Assembly (NCBI GenBank): GCA_001910725.1
Contig: MJGA01000001.1
Span: forward strand, 62,001-126,000
Direction: 5' to 3'
DNA from: Phanerodontia chrysosporium
Taxonomy: Eukaryota > Basidiomycota > Agaricomycetes > Polyporales > Phanerochaetaceae
DNA length: 64,000 nt
Numbering within the stretch: the stretch's first letter is position 1; every line of letters starts with the position of its first letter. The notes beneath the pieces are model-generated. The model saw only the letters and a program-made list of their open reading frames with translations, did no database searches and had not been told where the DNA came from. This document shows positions 1 to 11,573 of the stretch, piece by piece. The position numbers and the translations under genes are program-made.

Positions 1-1131
1 TGAAGACAGGCTTTGAGTGAGTGTCAGAAGTGTCGTTTCTGCGCTTGGCGGCTGAGCACAAAACCCAGGGCTGGCCAGCTGTTTGAACATATCCCTTGGC
101 TGGGATACTGGATGAGACACTTTCCCCAGCTCGCGACGGCCACCAAGCAGTACCGCGCCATGTGCTTCCAGCGGGGCATGCAACGGTACCAAGACGGGTC
201 TAGCCAAAAGGATCTGTTCTACTATTTGGTGTGCTTCATCCCGAGTTTCCGCCGTTGACTTGCCTGACGCCTTGAAAGAGCAACGAGGACGGTGCGGAGA
301 AGCAGACGCCAGACAAGGCGACTGTCATCGCCGATTCTGCCCTCGCGATCATCGCTGGTTCGGACACTACTGCGTCCGTCTTCAGCAACATGGTGTACTG
401 CCTCTTGAAGAATCCACACGCATACAAGCGCCTTCGAGCAGAAGTCGACGAGTTCTACCCGCCGGAAGAGAACTCGCTCGACCCGAAACATCACTCGAAG
501 ATGCCATACCTCGAGGCGGTCATGTCAGTCCCACCTTATTGCTTTTGCGGATGGCCTCTGACTGCCTACGCAGCAACGAAACGCTGCGGCTGTACCCCGT
601 GGTGCCGAGCGGGAGCCAGCGCGCCCCCGAGCTTGGGACGGGCGGCACCTTGATGGGCACGCAGTACGTCGCCTGCCACCGCGAACTCGCATCGCATCTA
701 GGCTCATCCACCTGCGCAGCTACATCCCCGAGAACACGTCCGTGCGCGTGCACTTTTGGTCTGTGCACCGTGACCCGCGCAACTTCTCGCAGCCAGAAAG
801 CTTCCTGCCGGAGCGGTGGCTCGCCGCGGAGGGGCTCGAGGCGCCGCCGGCAGGCCTGTCCGGCGCGCCACAGGACGCGGACAGTGCAGCAGCACGCGGG
901 ACGTTTGTGCACAACGCGAACGCGTACATGCCGTTCTCGTTCGGCCCGTGGAACTGCGTCGGGAAGGCGCTCGCGCTGCTCGAGCTGCGGTGTGTCGCGA
1001 CGCACATGATGCAGCGCCTCGACGTGCGCTTCGCGGACGGGTGGGACCCCGCCGAGTGGGACGCCGCGATGGAGGACAAGTTTGTGATCAAGACGGGGAG
1101 GCTGCCGGTGGTGGTGGAGAGGCGGTTTTGA
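1..1131 (+). CDS. Cytochrome P450, C-terminal part (5' end outside window)
   Basis: Heme-thiolate monooxygenase; the N-terminal half lies left of the window. Joined exons give the I-helix motif AGSDTT (about 355-375), the K-helix ExxR as NETLR (about 571-590), PERW (about 811) and the heme-binding loop FSFGPWNCVG (about 931-962) with the cysteine ligand. The frame closes with a TGA at 1131. At least three short introns are visible, with donors near 229, 523 and 671 and acceptors near 280, 571 and 719. No frameshift was seen. The motif set is complete, so the visible part looks functional. The substrate cannot be told. It lies about 6.8 kb from the OMT/UbiA region and could belong to the same metabolic set, but that is inference. 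Downstream is a gap and then a convergent BTB gene. Confidence 0.9.
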
Positions 1132-1594
1132 AGGTCCTGACCTTGGACGGGCTCATGACGGCGTTTTCTATCGCGACGGATGCGTGCGGTTGTAGTGTAG
1201 GGATAGGATGTGACACACTTGCACATTGTCGTTTGGACTAGTGCAAGGAATCCAGCACAGGAGATCCCAGGCCAGGTGCGACGCGGTCCGATCACGTGAG
1301 TACTATCTCCCACCTGACAAGATGTTCAGGTCAAGCCAACCTAATTGGAAAGGCACCTGAAAGACGGCAATATTCTAGAGGAAACTTGTAGTGAGCATGA
1401 GAGGCTTATTACTGTTTAAGTTACTATGTTACAATGTCCATGGGATCAATGCGATCACTACTGTTCTGGTTGGACGGTCATCACAGGTCGTAACAAGGGG
1501 GTATTTTGGAGATACAACACGGTCGCGATGTCCACAACAAGTCCAACGTCCTCTACCTCACAACCAAAAGCGACCAACACCAACGTCCTGAGCG
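1132..1594. other. Intergenic gap between convergent P450 and BTB genes
   Basis: No supportable gene. It is AT-richer than the flanking exons and presumably holds both 3' ends. No clear terminator or RNA gene is seen. Confidence 0.5.
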
Positions 1595-2428
1595 TTACAC
1601 TGTGTCCGGAAGTTCGTCGATCGCCTTCCGCAGCTCGTCGAAGAACCAATGCGCCTCGAGGATGCTCCCAGCGCACCGCTCGCAGCCCGCGCGGGCAGAC
1701 TCCTGGAGGAACTTCATGCTGACGACGACGTCGGACGTCGGGCGCTGCGCGAGCTCCTTGCGCGCACGCTCCTCGTAGTCCTTCCACCAGCGCGGCGGGT
1801 AGAACGCGCCGTAGTGCGTGCCGTTGCACATCATGCACTTGACGCTGTCGGGCAGCACGAGCAGCGCCTGCGCGGCGGCCGCGCGCTGCGCGTGCAGCGC
1901 GAGGAGCCGGTGGTACGCCCACGCGGACACGTGCCGCAGGTCCGCGCTCAGCGGCGCGTCGACGACGCGCACGCGCAGCGTCGCGGCGCTCGCGGCGCGC
2001 GCCTCGTCCTCGAGCTCGAAGCGGCACGCGATCGCGTACGCGCGCACGGGGTCCTGCGCGAGGAGGCGCGGCGCGGCGAGCAGCGCGCGCAGGTGCGCCG
2101 TCGCGGCGGGGACGTCGTACTTGGCCGCGGCCTCGAGCGCCGCGGTGAGCGCCTCGAAGCCCGCGATCGCCGGCCGCGCGACGGGGTACACGCAGCGCAG
2201 GAGCGCCTCGAGCGTCGCCGCGTCCTCGGAGACGTCCACGACGGGCGCACCGCCTGCGTCCGTGCAGCGCTCGCGTGGCTGCGGGAGCTCGAACATGTGT
2301 GCGAAGAAGGGCGAGGCTGCCGCGAGGATGCACTTGTGCACGCGGAATTCGACGGGGCCTGGTGCGCTTGAGCGCAGGATGAGGTCGGCGTCGGGCGCGG
2401 TGAAGGGGTGCTCGGAGGATTCAGACAT
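1595..2428 (-). CDS. BTB/POZ domain protein
   Basis: Single-exon gene of 277 residues. The first 110 or so residues form a BTB/POZ fold of the fungal type: a DADLILRS opening, then RVHKCILAAASPFF, then FAHMFELPQP, with a later LRCVYP strand. BTB domains mediate dimerisation and cullin-3 or transcription-factor contacts; the partner here is unknown. The C-terminal half is Ala/Arg-rich helical sequence followed by a cysteine-containing patch (CMMC, then CERC) and a short acidic end. The start at 2428 is chosen because the BTB domain begins about ten residues later and a TATA-like element lies 80 bp upstream; a longer in-frame extension upstream has no domain support. GC content is very high, which creates long antisense open frames that are shadows. 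Confidence 0.85.
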   Translation of the reverse strand: MSESSEHPFTAPDADLILRSSAPGPVEFRVHKCILAAASPFFAHMFELPQPRERCTDAGGAPVVDVSEDAATLEALLRCVYPVARPAIAGFEALTAALEAAAKYDVPAATAHLRALLAAPRLLAQDPVRAYAIACRFELEDEARAASAATLRVRVVDAPLSADLRHVSAWAYHRLLALHAQRAAAAQALLVLPDSVKCMMCNGTHYGAFYPPRWWKDYEERARKELAQRPTSDVVVSMKFLQESARAGCERCAGSILEAHWFFDELRKAIDELPDTV

Positions 2429-3432
2429 CGTGCTGGCTGTGCTGGTCGTGTGTGCTTGCGGTGTGATGGGATGTGGTGGTGGATGTCTAGCGACCAGCGC
2501 GATGCAATATATATGAGAGCAAAGTGGTGGAAAACGGTGAGACGTGAGCTGGATCTCTGGGCGGTGATGGTAGTAGGAAGGGAGGGAGGGGTCGCGGCTG
2601 CCCTGCATATATAGACGAGCTGGAGCTGGATCCACGTTACCCCGGGACAACGTTACACAAACGTGGACTGCGGCAGGTGGCTGACGGTATAAGACCTAAG
2701 GCTGACCAGTCTGGAGCCCCGCCCGCCATACGCCGTTTCCCGCTGCGCTGACACGCTCGGAACCTAGAGTTAGGAACAGTGCTCCAATTGGATGCCTGTG
2801 GACCCGGCAGGCGGTGCTTCATTGCAGTGCTCTCACCAAAGGGACAGCTCCGAGCATCGTCTAGAGTTCAGTCTTCCGCCGTTTGGGCTCGCGAAGCCGA
2901 CTGACAGCATCCCGCCGGTAGTGCGGCGGAGAAAGAGGCTGGCAGAGGTGGGAACGGCGTGCAGCAAGCGGCATGGAGCGCTTCCACAGTCCGAGTCCAA
3001 TTGCATGCAGCTGCCTCTGCATCGCCACCTTTCCATGCAGACCCCGGTTGCTGCACGGACGATAGCGACGCAGGCGCAGATGTCGAGTGTGCAGGGCCGA
3101 CGGGCGTCGTGATGGTGGTAGGAAGACAAGGTCAGGAATTCTTGTTGCTGGCCTGATGCAGTGCCGCCGGGAAGATACCCTAACCTGAAACGCGTCTTGC
3201 TCCCCTCTTGCGCTTTGCCTCCACCACATATAGGAGCCCATACGGCGTCGATCCTGGCACGGCTATGCTACCCTCAGCGATCCAGGCTTGCAGGCATGGG
3301 ATTCAGCGGCGGCGGGGCAGGAGCGCAGCGCAGCAGACTCCTCTCCTCCAACCTCTCAACATCGTGCTTTTCGAGGACAAGGCGGCGGCACGCACAACCC
3401 CTCCAGCGTTGTAGGCTCCAAGCCCGCCTATC
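2429..3432. other. Divergent intergenic region
   Basis: Contains the BTB TATA-like element near its left end. Several short open frames on both strands look like chance; no conserved protein segment was recognised. Confidence 0.5.
2508..2514 (-). promoter_or_regulatory. TATA-like element upstream of BTB gene
   Basis: TATATAT on the minus strand, about 80 bp before the chosen ATG at 2428. Confidence 0.45.
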
Positions 3433-4779
3433 ATGGCCATCCATCACCTCCAGCCGCGAGCTGTCGCAGGATGGCAGCTGAGTCTCGAGAGGCTGATGCA
3501 GTCGCAGGATGCATCGCGAAGCTTGGTTGCAGCGTTAGCCTTTCTGGCCTGGGACATCCTGATCACCCTGGATGACGAGGTGCGTGATTCTCCTATCAAT
3601 GGTCCACGCCTGGTTCATGATTAGCTGGGCCCTGCCTGTCCCCACAGGCTGTGCACATATGGATGTAGGGCCATCTTCTGCAGCAACGCGAGGCTAGACT
3701 TATTCTTGGTTACGCAGGACGACATTCCAGCCCCTAAAGATCCTGTACCTGCTCTCGCGGTACTACTCGCTGCTGGCATTAATGTGCGTGCACAATCGGC
3801 CTCAAGCCGCAAGCGCACCGCTTACATATGACGTACGCCAGCATACTGAACACACGAACTCTGACCTGCAAAGGATGGGTTATCATTGAGGGCACCTCGG
3901 CGGTACTCCTGGAGATCGTGGTGGAGATTATTCTCATCCTGCGAAGTGAGTGCCGACCGTGCGATTGCGCGCGGCGCGCACTGACACTGGTTGCCCCCGC
4001 GCAGTATACGCGATGTACACCGCCAACAGACGTCTCCTATACGTGCTGATACCCGCCTTTGCCGTGCAGGTGATTATCATGGTCGTGACGCTGGCCGTCA
4101 GCCTGCCAGAGGTCATGGATTCGCTGCATTGCGGGGAAGTCGTCTTCCCAGTCAAGATTATAGCCTACAGGCACGTACGGCATTACCTGCGTACTGAACG
4201 CCATGCTGACAGCGAGCGCAGCATCGCCTCGATAGCGTTCGAGGGCTTCCTCGTCATGCTGACACTGTACAAATACTGCATCGCCCGTGCAGAGGGCTGG
4301 GGACGTGCAGGGCTGATGACAGTCCTGGTGCGCGACGGCGTCTGGGCGTTTGCGCTGCTCTTTGGCAAGCCCTCGTCCGCTCAGGCTCAGATCACACACT
4401 CACCGCCCGCCGCACACCCGCAGTCGTGAACCTCGCGAACACGCTCTTCTTCACGATCGCGCCCGCGACGCTCGCGGCGCTTGGCTTCCCGTGGCTGCTC
4501 GCGATCCTCGGCGCGCTGGTGCGTCCCCCGGTGCCTGCGCCGGCGTCGCTCTCCCGTGCTGACGGCCCGCATCCGCAGGGCCCGCGCCTCGTCCTCAACA
4601 TCCGGCGCGAGTACAGGCGCACGATCGACGCCCACAGCGACGTGCAGCTGAGCCCCGCGACGGAGTACCACGCCGTGAGCACCGCCGACCTCGGCGACGC
4701 GGGCCCACCCTCCGAGTCGCGCTGGTCGCTCGCGTCCTGGAAGTCTGCGCTCTCGTGGCGCAGCGCGAGCCTGCCGTGA
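3433..4779 (+). CDS. DUF6533-type multi-pass membrane protein
   Basis: Basidiomycete membrane protein of unknown function. The first exon ends with WDILITLDDE, the signature of the DUF6533 N-terminal domain, followed after two introns by a W/T and LYLLSRYYSLLA segment. Later hydrophobic stretches (EIVVEIILIL, VQVIIMVVTLAV, FEGFLVMLTL, LANTLFFTIA, LAALGFPWLLAIL) give about six or seven membrane segments, and IYAMYTANRR sits at a membrane-cytosol boundary. The C-terminus after LVLNIRREY is soluble and Ser-rich. At least five introns are needed: 3580-3647, about 3665-3716, one before 3871, one around 3946-4003, and a GC-AG intron at 4365-4423. Another near 4505-4578 precedes the last exon. The related but distinct membrane protein at 18.5-19.8 kb shows that such genes are repeated here. 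Confidence 0.85.
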
Positions 4780-5192
4780 AGAGCCTGCACGGCGGAATGA
4801 GACACCGGAGGGCGGTGTGTATCATGGTGGTAAAGCTCATGGAATGGAGTGGACTGGCGTCGGGCATGATGCTGGCTCCGTCTAAAGTTGCGCCAGGGCC
4901 GAGCTAGCACATGGATCCGGACCATGGATACTTTATTATTGCAAGCAGGGTACTGTCAGAGATATACATTGGGTTTGCATGGACACGAACTATGTTGCAT
5001 GCATACGAGAGAGATGAATGGGGTGATGATAACATGGTGCAAACACGACAGGGAGCAAGGGCGGTCGACGAATGGGACACGATGGGAGCAGTACACACAG
5101 TAATGATATACGAACATGATCCACGGCCGTCTACAGCAATAATGGAAATGAGTATAACGTCCAATCCCACAAACAAGCACGAGATGCGGCAC
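4780..5192. other. Convergent intergenic gap
   Basis: Between two convergent genes. No gene supported; presumably both 3' UTRs. Confidence 0.5.
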
Positions 5193-7233
5193 TCAGAAGG
5201 GGAAGTCCCGCGTCTGGCTGTAGTATGACCCTCGGCTGCTGCCGTAGCCACCACCTCCGTAGCCTCCGCCAAAGCCTCCGCCACCGAAGCTGCTTCCGCC
5301 AAAGCCTCCGCCGTACGAGCTCTGGGCATGGAAGTGGGCAAAGAGGTCTGCAAAGTCCATGCCGCCGCCCATGCCGCCTGTTGGCTCGTCGTCCTCGCCG
5401 AGGTCGTACCGCTGTCTGCTCTGCGGGTTCGACAACACTTGGTGCGCCTCCACGATGAGCTTGAACTTCTCCTCATCTCCACCCTGTGGCGCATATATGG
5501 TCAGCGCGGGCTGCTCCAGCGTTGTTCCTGATACGTACCTTGTCTGGGTGGTGCTTCAGACTCTCCCGACGGTACGCCTTCTTAATCTCCACCTCCGTGC
5601 AGTCGCGGGAGACGCCGAGGATCTTGTAGTAATCCTTCGTCTTGCTCCGCTTGAGATCCACCTCAGCCTTCTTCAGCTCCGTCTTGAGTGCCTTGGCGTC
5701 AGCATCGCAGCCTTCTGACTCTGCCTGTTCAATAGCAGTCTTGAAGTCCTGGATCGCTGCCTCGTATTTCTCCAGGTGTAGCTGTATCCGTGCACGGGTG
5801 CGGTACGCCTTGAAGGACTGCGAGTTGAGAGCAATGGAGGCTTCGGTATCCGCAAGAGCGTCCTCCCAGCGTTCTAGCTAAGGTGGAGTTTAGAGGGTGA
5901 TATTGATCAGAAAGTGTTCGGGCGTACCTTGACCATTGTTGTTGCTCGGTTCGACAAAAGCATGGCCCGAATGTGTCCACCCTTGCCCTCGCTCTCGTCT
6001 TCTCCGATTCTCTGTGATCGTCATGAGTGCCGACTCCTGATCTGCAAGATCGCCGCGCGTACCTCGAGCGCCTCAGTGTACTTCGCGACAGCCTCGTCTA
6101 ACCGACCCGCCTTAAACGCAGCATTACCCTCGTCCTTCATGCGGTCGACGTCGCGCACCCGTTTGCGCAGCTTCATCGCAGGCTCGTGCCCCGGGTCTAG
6201 GCGCAGTGCAGACGACGCGTGCGACAAAGCCTGTGCCGTCTTTGACGTGAGGAATAGGACGAGACCGCGGAGCGTAAGCACATCTGGAGAGTTTGGATCG
6301 AGGCGGTATGCGTCGCTGCAGCACATCGGTAAACCGGCGCCACGGTATGAATGAGCGGGACACTCACTTTGCGGACATGCTCGCGTTCTCCCAGGACCCC
6401 CGAGCGATCTCAAGCTCGACTCGCCACAGCCGCCACTGGATCGGAATGTCACCGCCCTCAGCATCCATGGTTTGTATGCACTTCTCCAGTGCGAGCCGCG
6501 CCATGCCCCACTCCTTGCGCCCCTTTGCACCCTCGAAGTTGCGGAGATGCGCCTCGAGCTCGAGGACCTTCTTCTGCAGCTGGAGCGCCGCGGCATTTTT
6601 GGGCTCGAGCTCGAGGACAGTGCGCAGTGTCGACAGTGCGGGCGCTGTCGAGCCTGTCGAGAGCTGGCAGCGTGCTAGCCGAGTGAGCGTCTTCACGGAC
6701 GGGGCGTCGGCCTGCAGGTTGGCGGCCTGCTGACAGTCGGCGAGCGCAGGCTTGAACTTCTTTATCGCCATGTACGCTGCAGCGCGGTTCGTGAGGTATG
6801 TCGGTTCGTTAACATTGAGCTCTGGGTCGAGGGGGTCAGCACAACAAGCCGGCGCGTGCCCTGCAAGCAGCGGAAGTAGGAACGCACCTATCGCCCGGGT
6901 ATACTGCTCGATGGCCTCCTGGAACCTTCCCGCCTTAAAAGCAGTGTTCCCTTGCTCCTTCACCTTGTCAGCCTGTTTCGCTTTGTCTTCGGGCTCCGGT
7001 TCCGATGGTGGTGGTAGGCTCTCGGATTCGGGAATGGTAGGTGACTGAGGTTCTTGTCCATTGACGAGAGTTTCCTCCTCATTCCTACACATACGTATTC
7101 AGATATCACTGTGCACGTATTCGCACGTTGCAGCTGCTCACTGTTCAATGTTGTCCGCGACATCAGCGGCACTGGCAGTGGCCTTGGCCTGAGCCTTCTT
7201 CTTCTGCTGCTGTTTCTTTTTGTTGTTCGCCAT
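5193..7233 (-). CDS. TPR and J-domain co-chaperone (DNAJC7/TPR2-like)
   Basis: Hsp70/Hsp90 co-chaperone with tetratricopeptide repeats followed by a C-terminal J domain. The start at 7233 gives a lysine-rich N-terminus ([13 protein letters not shown]). After an intron comes a Pro/Glu linker and then the first TPR ([19 protein letters not shown]). More TPR units follow through about 6000 (for example [15 protein letters not shown] near 6100). The J domain begins at KDYYKILGV (about 5635) and carries the HPD motif in KHHPDK; an intron of about 55 nt interrupts it right after that. The tail is Gly/Phe/Tyr-rich ([14 protein letters not shown]), as in many class B J proteins. Domain order and length match DNAJC7. 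In that family TPRs bind Hsp70 and Hsp90 C-termini and the J domain stimulates Hsp70 ATPase. All frames join cleanly. Confidence 0.9.
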
Positions 7234-7900
7234 AGCAGTATCCAGCGCAGGAGTGAAACAAAAGATAGGGTATTTGGAGGGTTGCGACGGATTGCAATCT
7301 GCCGGGCAGGAGCCTTGCAATGTGTACGAAGACAAGCCTGCCGCCCAGGCTCAAATTTGGCAGGTAGCGGAATAGGCGCTCATAAACTACGTCGATACGT
7401 GCATGAAATCGAGACGCGTCGAGTTACAGAGGTGGCGAAGGAGGATGCCGCAGTCATATTCAAGCCCTTGGGTTTTCTCCGTAGCGCTATCGGGAGAGCC
7501 AACGGTTGACGGTCGTGACTGGGCGCATCAGCCTCGTATACGCTTTCTTTCGGTATCAGCTTGACTTGGGACCGCTCTGCAGCTGCACACAGATAGCGCC
7601 GTTTATGAGGGAGAAGTCTTGAAAGAACTAGACACAAGATTATTGCACCTATAGCTAGTCGACTTGAGGAAATGCCAGTGAGGGCACGTGACAAGACCCT
7701 AACCCCACAACCATACGATGGTGCCACAATGGGCTTCCGCATCAGATGCGCCATCCCGATGTGACGTCCTTTCCGGGTTTAGCAGCAACGAGCACGGTTG
7801 TTGTCGTCTCACGGCTAAACATGCGTAAAGCTTTAACATAGGTTGTGTATGCTACCAGGTAGGCCCGGATCACAGTTGACCTTTATCCTTTCATGCCGCC
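7234..7900. other. Intergenic gap before the accessory region
   Basis: No supportable gene. One long minus-strand frame (7380-7754) shows no family signature and is probably chance. Confidence 0.45.
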
Positions 7901-9650
7901 AGGAAGCGGATGTAACCTGCACCATAACCGCGACCCATGGAGTCAGGCTTCCATCCAGAGGTGGTCGCCATGCGAGTTACCTCGTCGCAGGACAATGTAC
8001 GGTTTGCATAATTGCTCGTCACCTGTAAGGCTTGTATCGGTCATCAGGGTAATGGGGGAAGAACGGTGGATACCCGCCTCTCTGGTTGTGATCGGGGTCC
8101 CTCCGGAGGACTCCACGGCAGGCACGGCAGATTGAGCAGCAGAGGATGACGGCACCGCAGGACGATTGAAAAAGACCAGGAGTCTTGTTTGGGATGTCAC
8201 CGCGGCCTGACGAAGGCTCTTCAGACCCTGGATGACGAGATCACTGCTCAAATTGTCGATGGTGTAGTGCAGGATGAAGAACGCTGTGTTTGTGACAGGC
8301 TGCTCGTCACCAAACGCGACCGCTTCACCAGATGTGAGGATGATTCAACGCCGAGATCCGCTGCGTACTCACTTTGGAATTGAACCCGGCCATCCGACAC
8401 TGCGTTCCACGCCTGGGCGGCCCAGTTCTGTGTGAGGCATCAGCAAGATTTCGATGTAGTGCGCCATACCCGGCAACATACCTGACGTGCGATGGCAATA
8501 GCGGTAGCATTGTCTTGTATCACGAAGCGTAGGTTACCGTACTTCTGTGCAAGAAGGATAGATTGAACTCCAGCTGCGTCTCCAAGGTCGACAATGATTG
8601 AGTTCCCGTTACTGTTCGGAATGTCCCAATCGAAGGCTGCGGTTAACTTGGTGAACCTGCGAATATCTCTTGCTATAGAAGCTGGTACGTACCGTCAAGA
8701 ATGGTCGTTGGTGGGTTGTCCTCGGGAGGACAGTCTGTGTCGCCTGCCAGCCTCGACGATTCGACTGACGCAGCGTCTGTATGTATCTCTGGTGCCATGA
8801 CTGACACTGTATCCGCTTCTTCCGAGGCCGTTTAGTGATATAGAAGGTACGAGACGCTGCATACCAATGATATTAGACACCTGAGGGTAGCAATGAAAGT
8901 CGAAGTAGTACCTCGTTCTGTGCGAGGTATGACCACAAGTCTGTATAGTCAGCGAGAATAAGTTCACGCCGTCTGAGCTTGACACATACTGTCCACCCTC
9001 CCGATCTTATATACTCGGTATGGCTCACGTTAGAGTTTGAGTGCGCATGCAAGTTGCGCGCACGTTGAACTCTCCAGGGCATCCACTCGTATACCGATCG
9101 CACGATACGCATGGCAAGGTAGCGGAAACAACCATCGATATACATGTTTTGCACAACAAGATGAGATCTCCGTGCCCCGTGCTCCACAGACCCTAGACAG
9201 TACCTTAATATCAGTGAGGCTCGACGGGAGATCTACGCATCAGTTTGGGGACACCTCGAATCACACAGAGGCTACGGATATTAGGTGCCAGGCTTGCGCT
9301 GTGAAGGTCGGATAGCTGTTGGCGTGCGCGTGAGGTCCCGAGCTCGATACTGCGGTCACTTCTGAAAGCGTACACCTGCAGGACCACTGTCGCAATCTGC
9401 GTGATTGGATGGAGCGGCAAGGCGGTAGGTTCACGCGCCTGCTCAGACGGTGCCTCATGCTTCAGGGACTGGCAATTGCATATTGTCTATGAGGCAGTAT
9501 GTCGATCCGTACATGACCAAACAGTTATCCAACCCGGCGCGGAGCTGCGCGCCCTGCGCCCTGCAAGCCTCAGAGGAAGCCTGCACTCTAGGGTCTTCAC
9601 CACATATCCACCTTCAAGGGAAGTTGCCCACAACAGGCCCCTCCCGCGCA
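7893..9650 (-). CDS. Diverged O-methyltransferase-like gene 1 (motifs lost)
   Basis: Segments align in order with the intact OMTs of this window. An N-terminal exon ends in IATVVLQ just before a GT, at the same place where the intact copies have IATVAMQ or similar. A winged-helix-like part follows (IDGCFRYLAMRIVRSV, about 9060-9150), then FDWDIPNSNGNSIIVDLGD with LRFVIQD (about 8485-8635), then a segment ending GRVQFQ, then PVTNTAFFILH with a TRLLVFF strand (about 8130-8300). The SAM loop VVDVGGGxG is replaced by IIVDLGDAAG (8569-8592), and the catalytic-His region RNIMHDW is replaced by LHYTIDN. The reading frame in these exons stays open. The exact start, one N-terminal junction and the last exon are uncertain. 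It is either a pseudoenzyme or a decaying gene; methyltransferase activity is unlikely. Confidence 0.55.
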
Positions 9651-9749
9651 ACAGAAAACGTACAGTCATGCGACGATTCAACCTGTAGTGCTCTGTTAGA
9701 TGCCGTTATCACGTAGAGTACTAAGGAAAGGGAACAATATCGTGATGGT

Positions 9750-10901
9750 TCATCCCGTTCCACGTACAGGTTTAGACTCTACTTTCCACCCTGCATGTTT
9801 CATTGCAAGTATCACTTTACCACGTTTGTCATGAGTCGAGGTAGAGGTGACGTAGACAAGTAGCGTTGGCTTAGCATTGCTGTCCCTGTTGTTAATGGCC
9901 TTAGCCTGATCAAAGAGACAGCCGAACAGCTGCTTTTGGCGCTCTTGCAGCCATCCGTCGACGGTGCAGTACAGCAAGAACACGGCTGCATTTTCCACCA
10001 TCAACGGATTGTCCAGGCTCTTGAGGACTGCAGAAAGATGAGTATCAGCGACTGATAATATTTCAGAGAAGAGGATATTCCTTGAAATGTTGCCCGCTGA
10101 TCTACAATGTTATCATTCTCATACTTCTCTCTCCAATCCTGTGTGACCGCTGATCTCATTTGCGTCCACAATGAGCCTGTGACTCAGAACTCACTTTCCT
10201 CGCAGCTTTTACGTCTCGTTCAAAGTCTTGAAGATTAAATTTCAGTTTCTCGAATTTCGTCGAGAGATCGAGGGATTCTTTCTCCCCCAAATTGCCGATT
10301 TCAACGACCGTCATGTACGAGGGGACCTCCTCCCATTTGTAGTCTATAAGGTTCTCGATGTCAGCTCAAGGGATGGTCTGATGAGTATCCACAAACCTTG
10401 GGAAATATCTCTTGCCATGTAATGAGGGGTGAGCTAGACAGGTGCTTTCGACGATGGCTGGAAAGTTGACCGTGGTGGCACGGTGCCCAAGATATCGTGC
10501 ACAATTGAGAATCGAGAGGGTTGCAGAGCCTGCAGGCTTTCACCAGATGGCGGACGCGACTGGGCTGTATAAGAAGACATTGCCGTGGGCTTCATCGAGT
10601 TAGATGTCCGTGTTTTGTCCTTCTCGGATAAAGTGCGCAACGGCGGTCAAGATCGCCGACCGCGAGGCCCGAGGATATGGCGGTTACCACGACCTGTCAT
10701 GCAGATTGAAGCACAGAGACGTATGTCACTAGCGGCTGAGGCGCGTACACGCCGAGGCTGATCACCCAGCATAGGCAGTACGCCTATCAGTGAGTCATTG
10801 CAGTCTCTACTGTACTTGACGATAACGGTGTGAGTTTCTCGCTTCCCGATTTCTCTGATTTTCGGCACTCACGTGTATTCGTCTTGTCTGTCCGATGACA
10901 T
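9750..10901 (-). CDS. Diverged O-methyltransferase-like gene 2 (motifs lost)
   Basis: Two exons carry the family pattern. At about 10205-10345 the frame reads YKWEEV, then TVVEIGNLGE, then LKFNLQDFERD; this matches FDW, VVDVGGGxG and LRFVVQD of the intact copies in spacing, but the glycine loop has become GNLGE. At 9750-10040 it reads NPLMVENAAVFLLYCTVDGW, matching PQPVKDASVFLLRNIIHDW with the catalytic His replaced by Asp, followed by TLLVYVTS and a C-terminal AGWKVE that matches TGWKVV. The frame closes at 9750. A Ser/Pro-rich open stretch at 10434-10600 may be an upstream exon. The start at 10901 (MSSDRQDEYT, then a GT donor) is tentative. It directly follows the other diverged copy on the same strand, so the pair probably arose by tandem duplication. 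Confidence 0.5.
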
Positions 10902-10984
10902 GGTCGATTGATTAGAACCGCAACGATCACGGGAGAGTAAGTGCGCAACCTGCAACGATATGAGATGTTCATGGGTGTGATACA

Positions 10985-11110
10985 CAACCTACCTGCGTTC
11001 TTGCTGCCACTAGGCTGCGTTAGGGGTGGTCGGCCTTTGGTATAATTTAGAATCAGAAATACGTTCGAGGCATACCCGGCAACATCCACTACGAAAGACG
11101 ACGGAAAGGC
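10985..11110 (-). pseudogene. Possible third OMT-like SAM-loop fragment
   Basis: The minus strand reads SFVVDVAGYASNVFLILNY at about 11040-11097, followed by a GT donor near 10992. The VVDV start and the spacing resemble motif I of the OMTs with GGG changed to AGY. No further OMT exons could be joined to it. It may be an extra exon of the neighbouring diverged gene, a separate relic, or coincidence. Confidence 0.25.
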
Positions 11111-11573
11111 ACATAAATGTCGTCCTGGTTAGTCACAAAAATTGTTCGGAGTCCGACGTTCGCTGCTAGAATTTCGGTGCTAGCTTGGACTGGAGAATGT
11201 AGTCGCCTTCGAGACATATTTCCGAGTATTCATGTATATCGCGATAAGACGCCCAGACCCTAGACAAGATCTGATAGAGTTATGTCTTCCTCCTTGTGCG
11301 AACCATGAACAGACCAATGTCAGATAATGGCACATAAAGGAGGCCAGTTTACTTACGGCCTGATCAAGATAAACGGATTGTCCTCGGTTTCGTCTGGTGT
11401 AGCGCGTCAGTCCTGCTCATTGGTGAGCATCTGATAAGTGTACACCCCAGGGACGTACCGTAGGTCCCTGCGGAGTTGACCGCGTCATCTCATTTTCGCA
11501 AGACCGCGTGCATGCACGTCAAGGCGGCCCCCGACGTGCTTGCGCGACGGCGCACCAATGCGGTTAAGCGTCT

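Noticed and set aside
1649..2371. Long plus-strand open frames antisense to the BTB gene
   Set aside because: Arg/Ala/Val-rich composition typical of GC-rich antisense; the minus strand has a real BTB domain.
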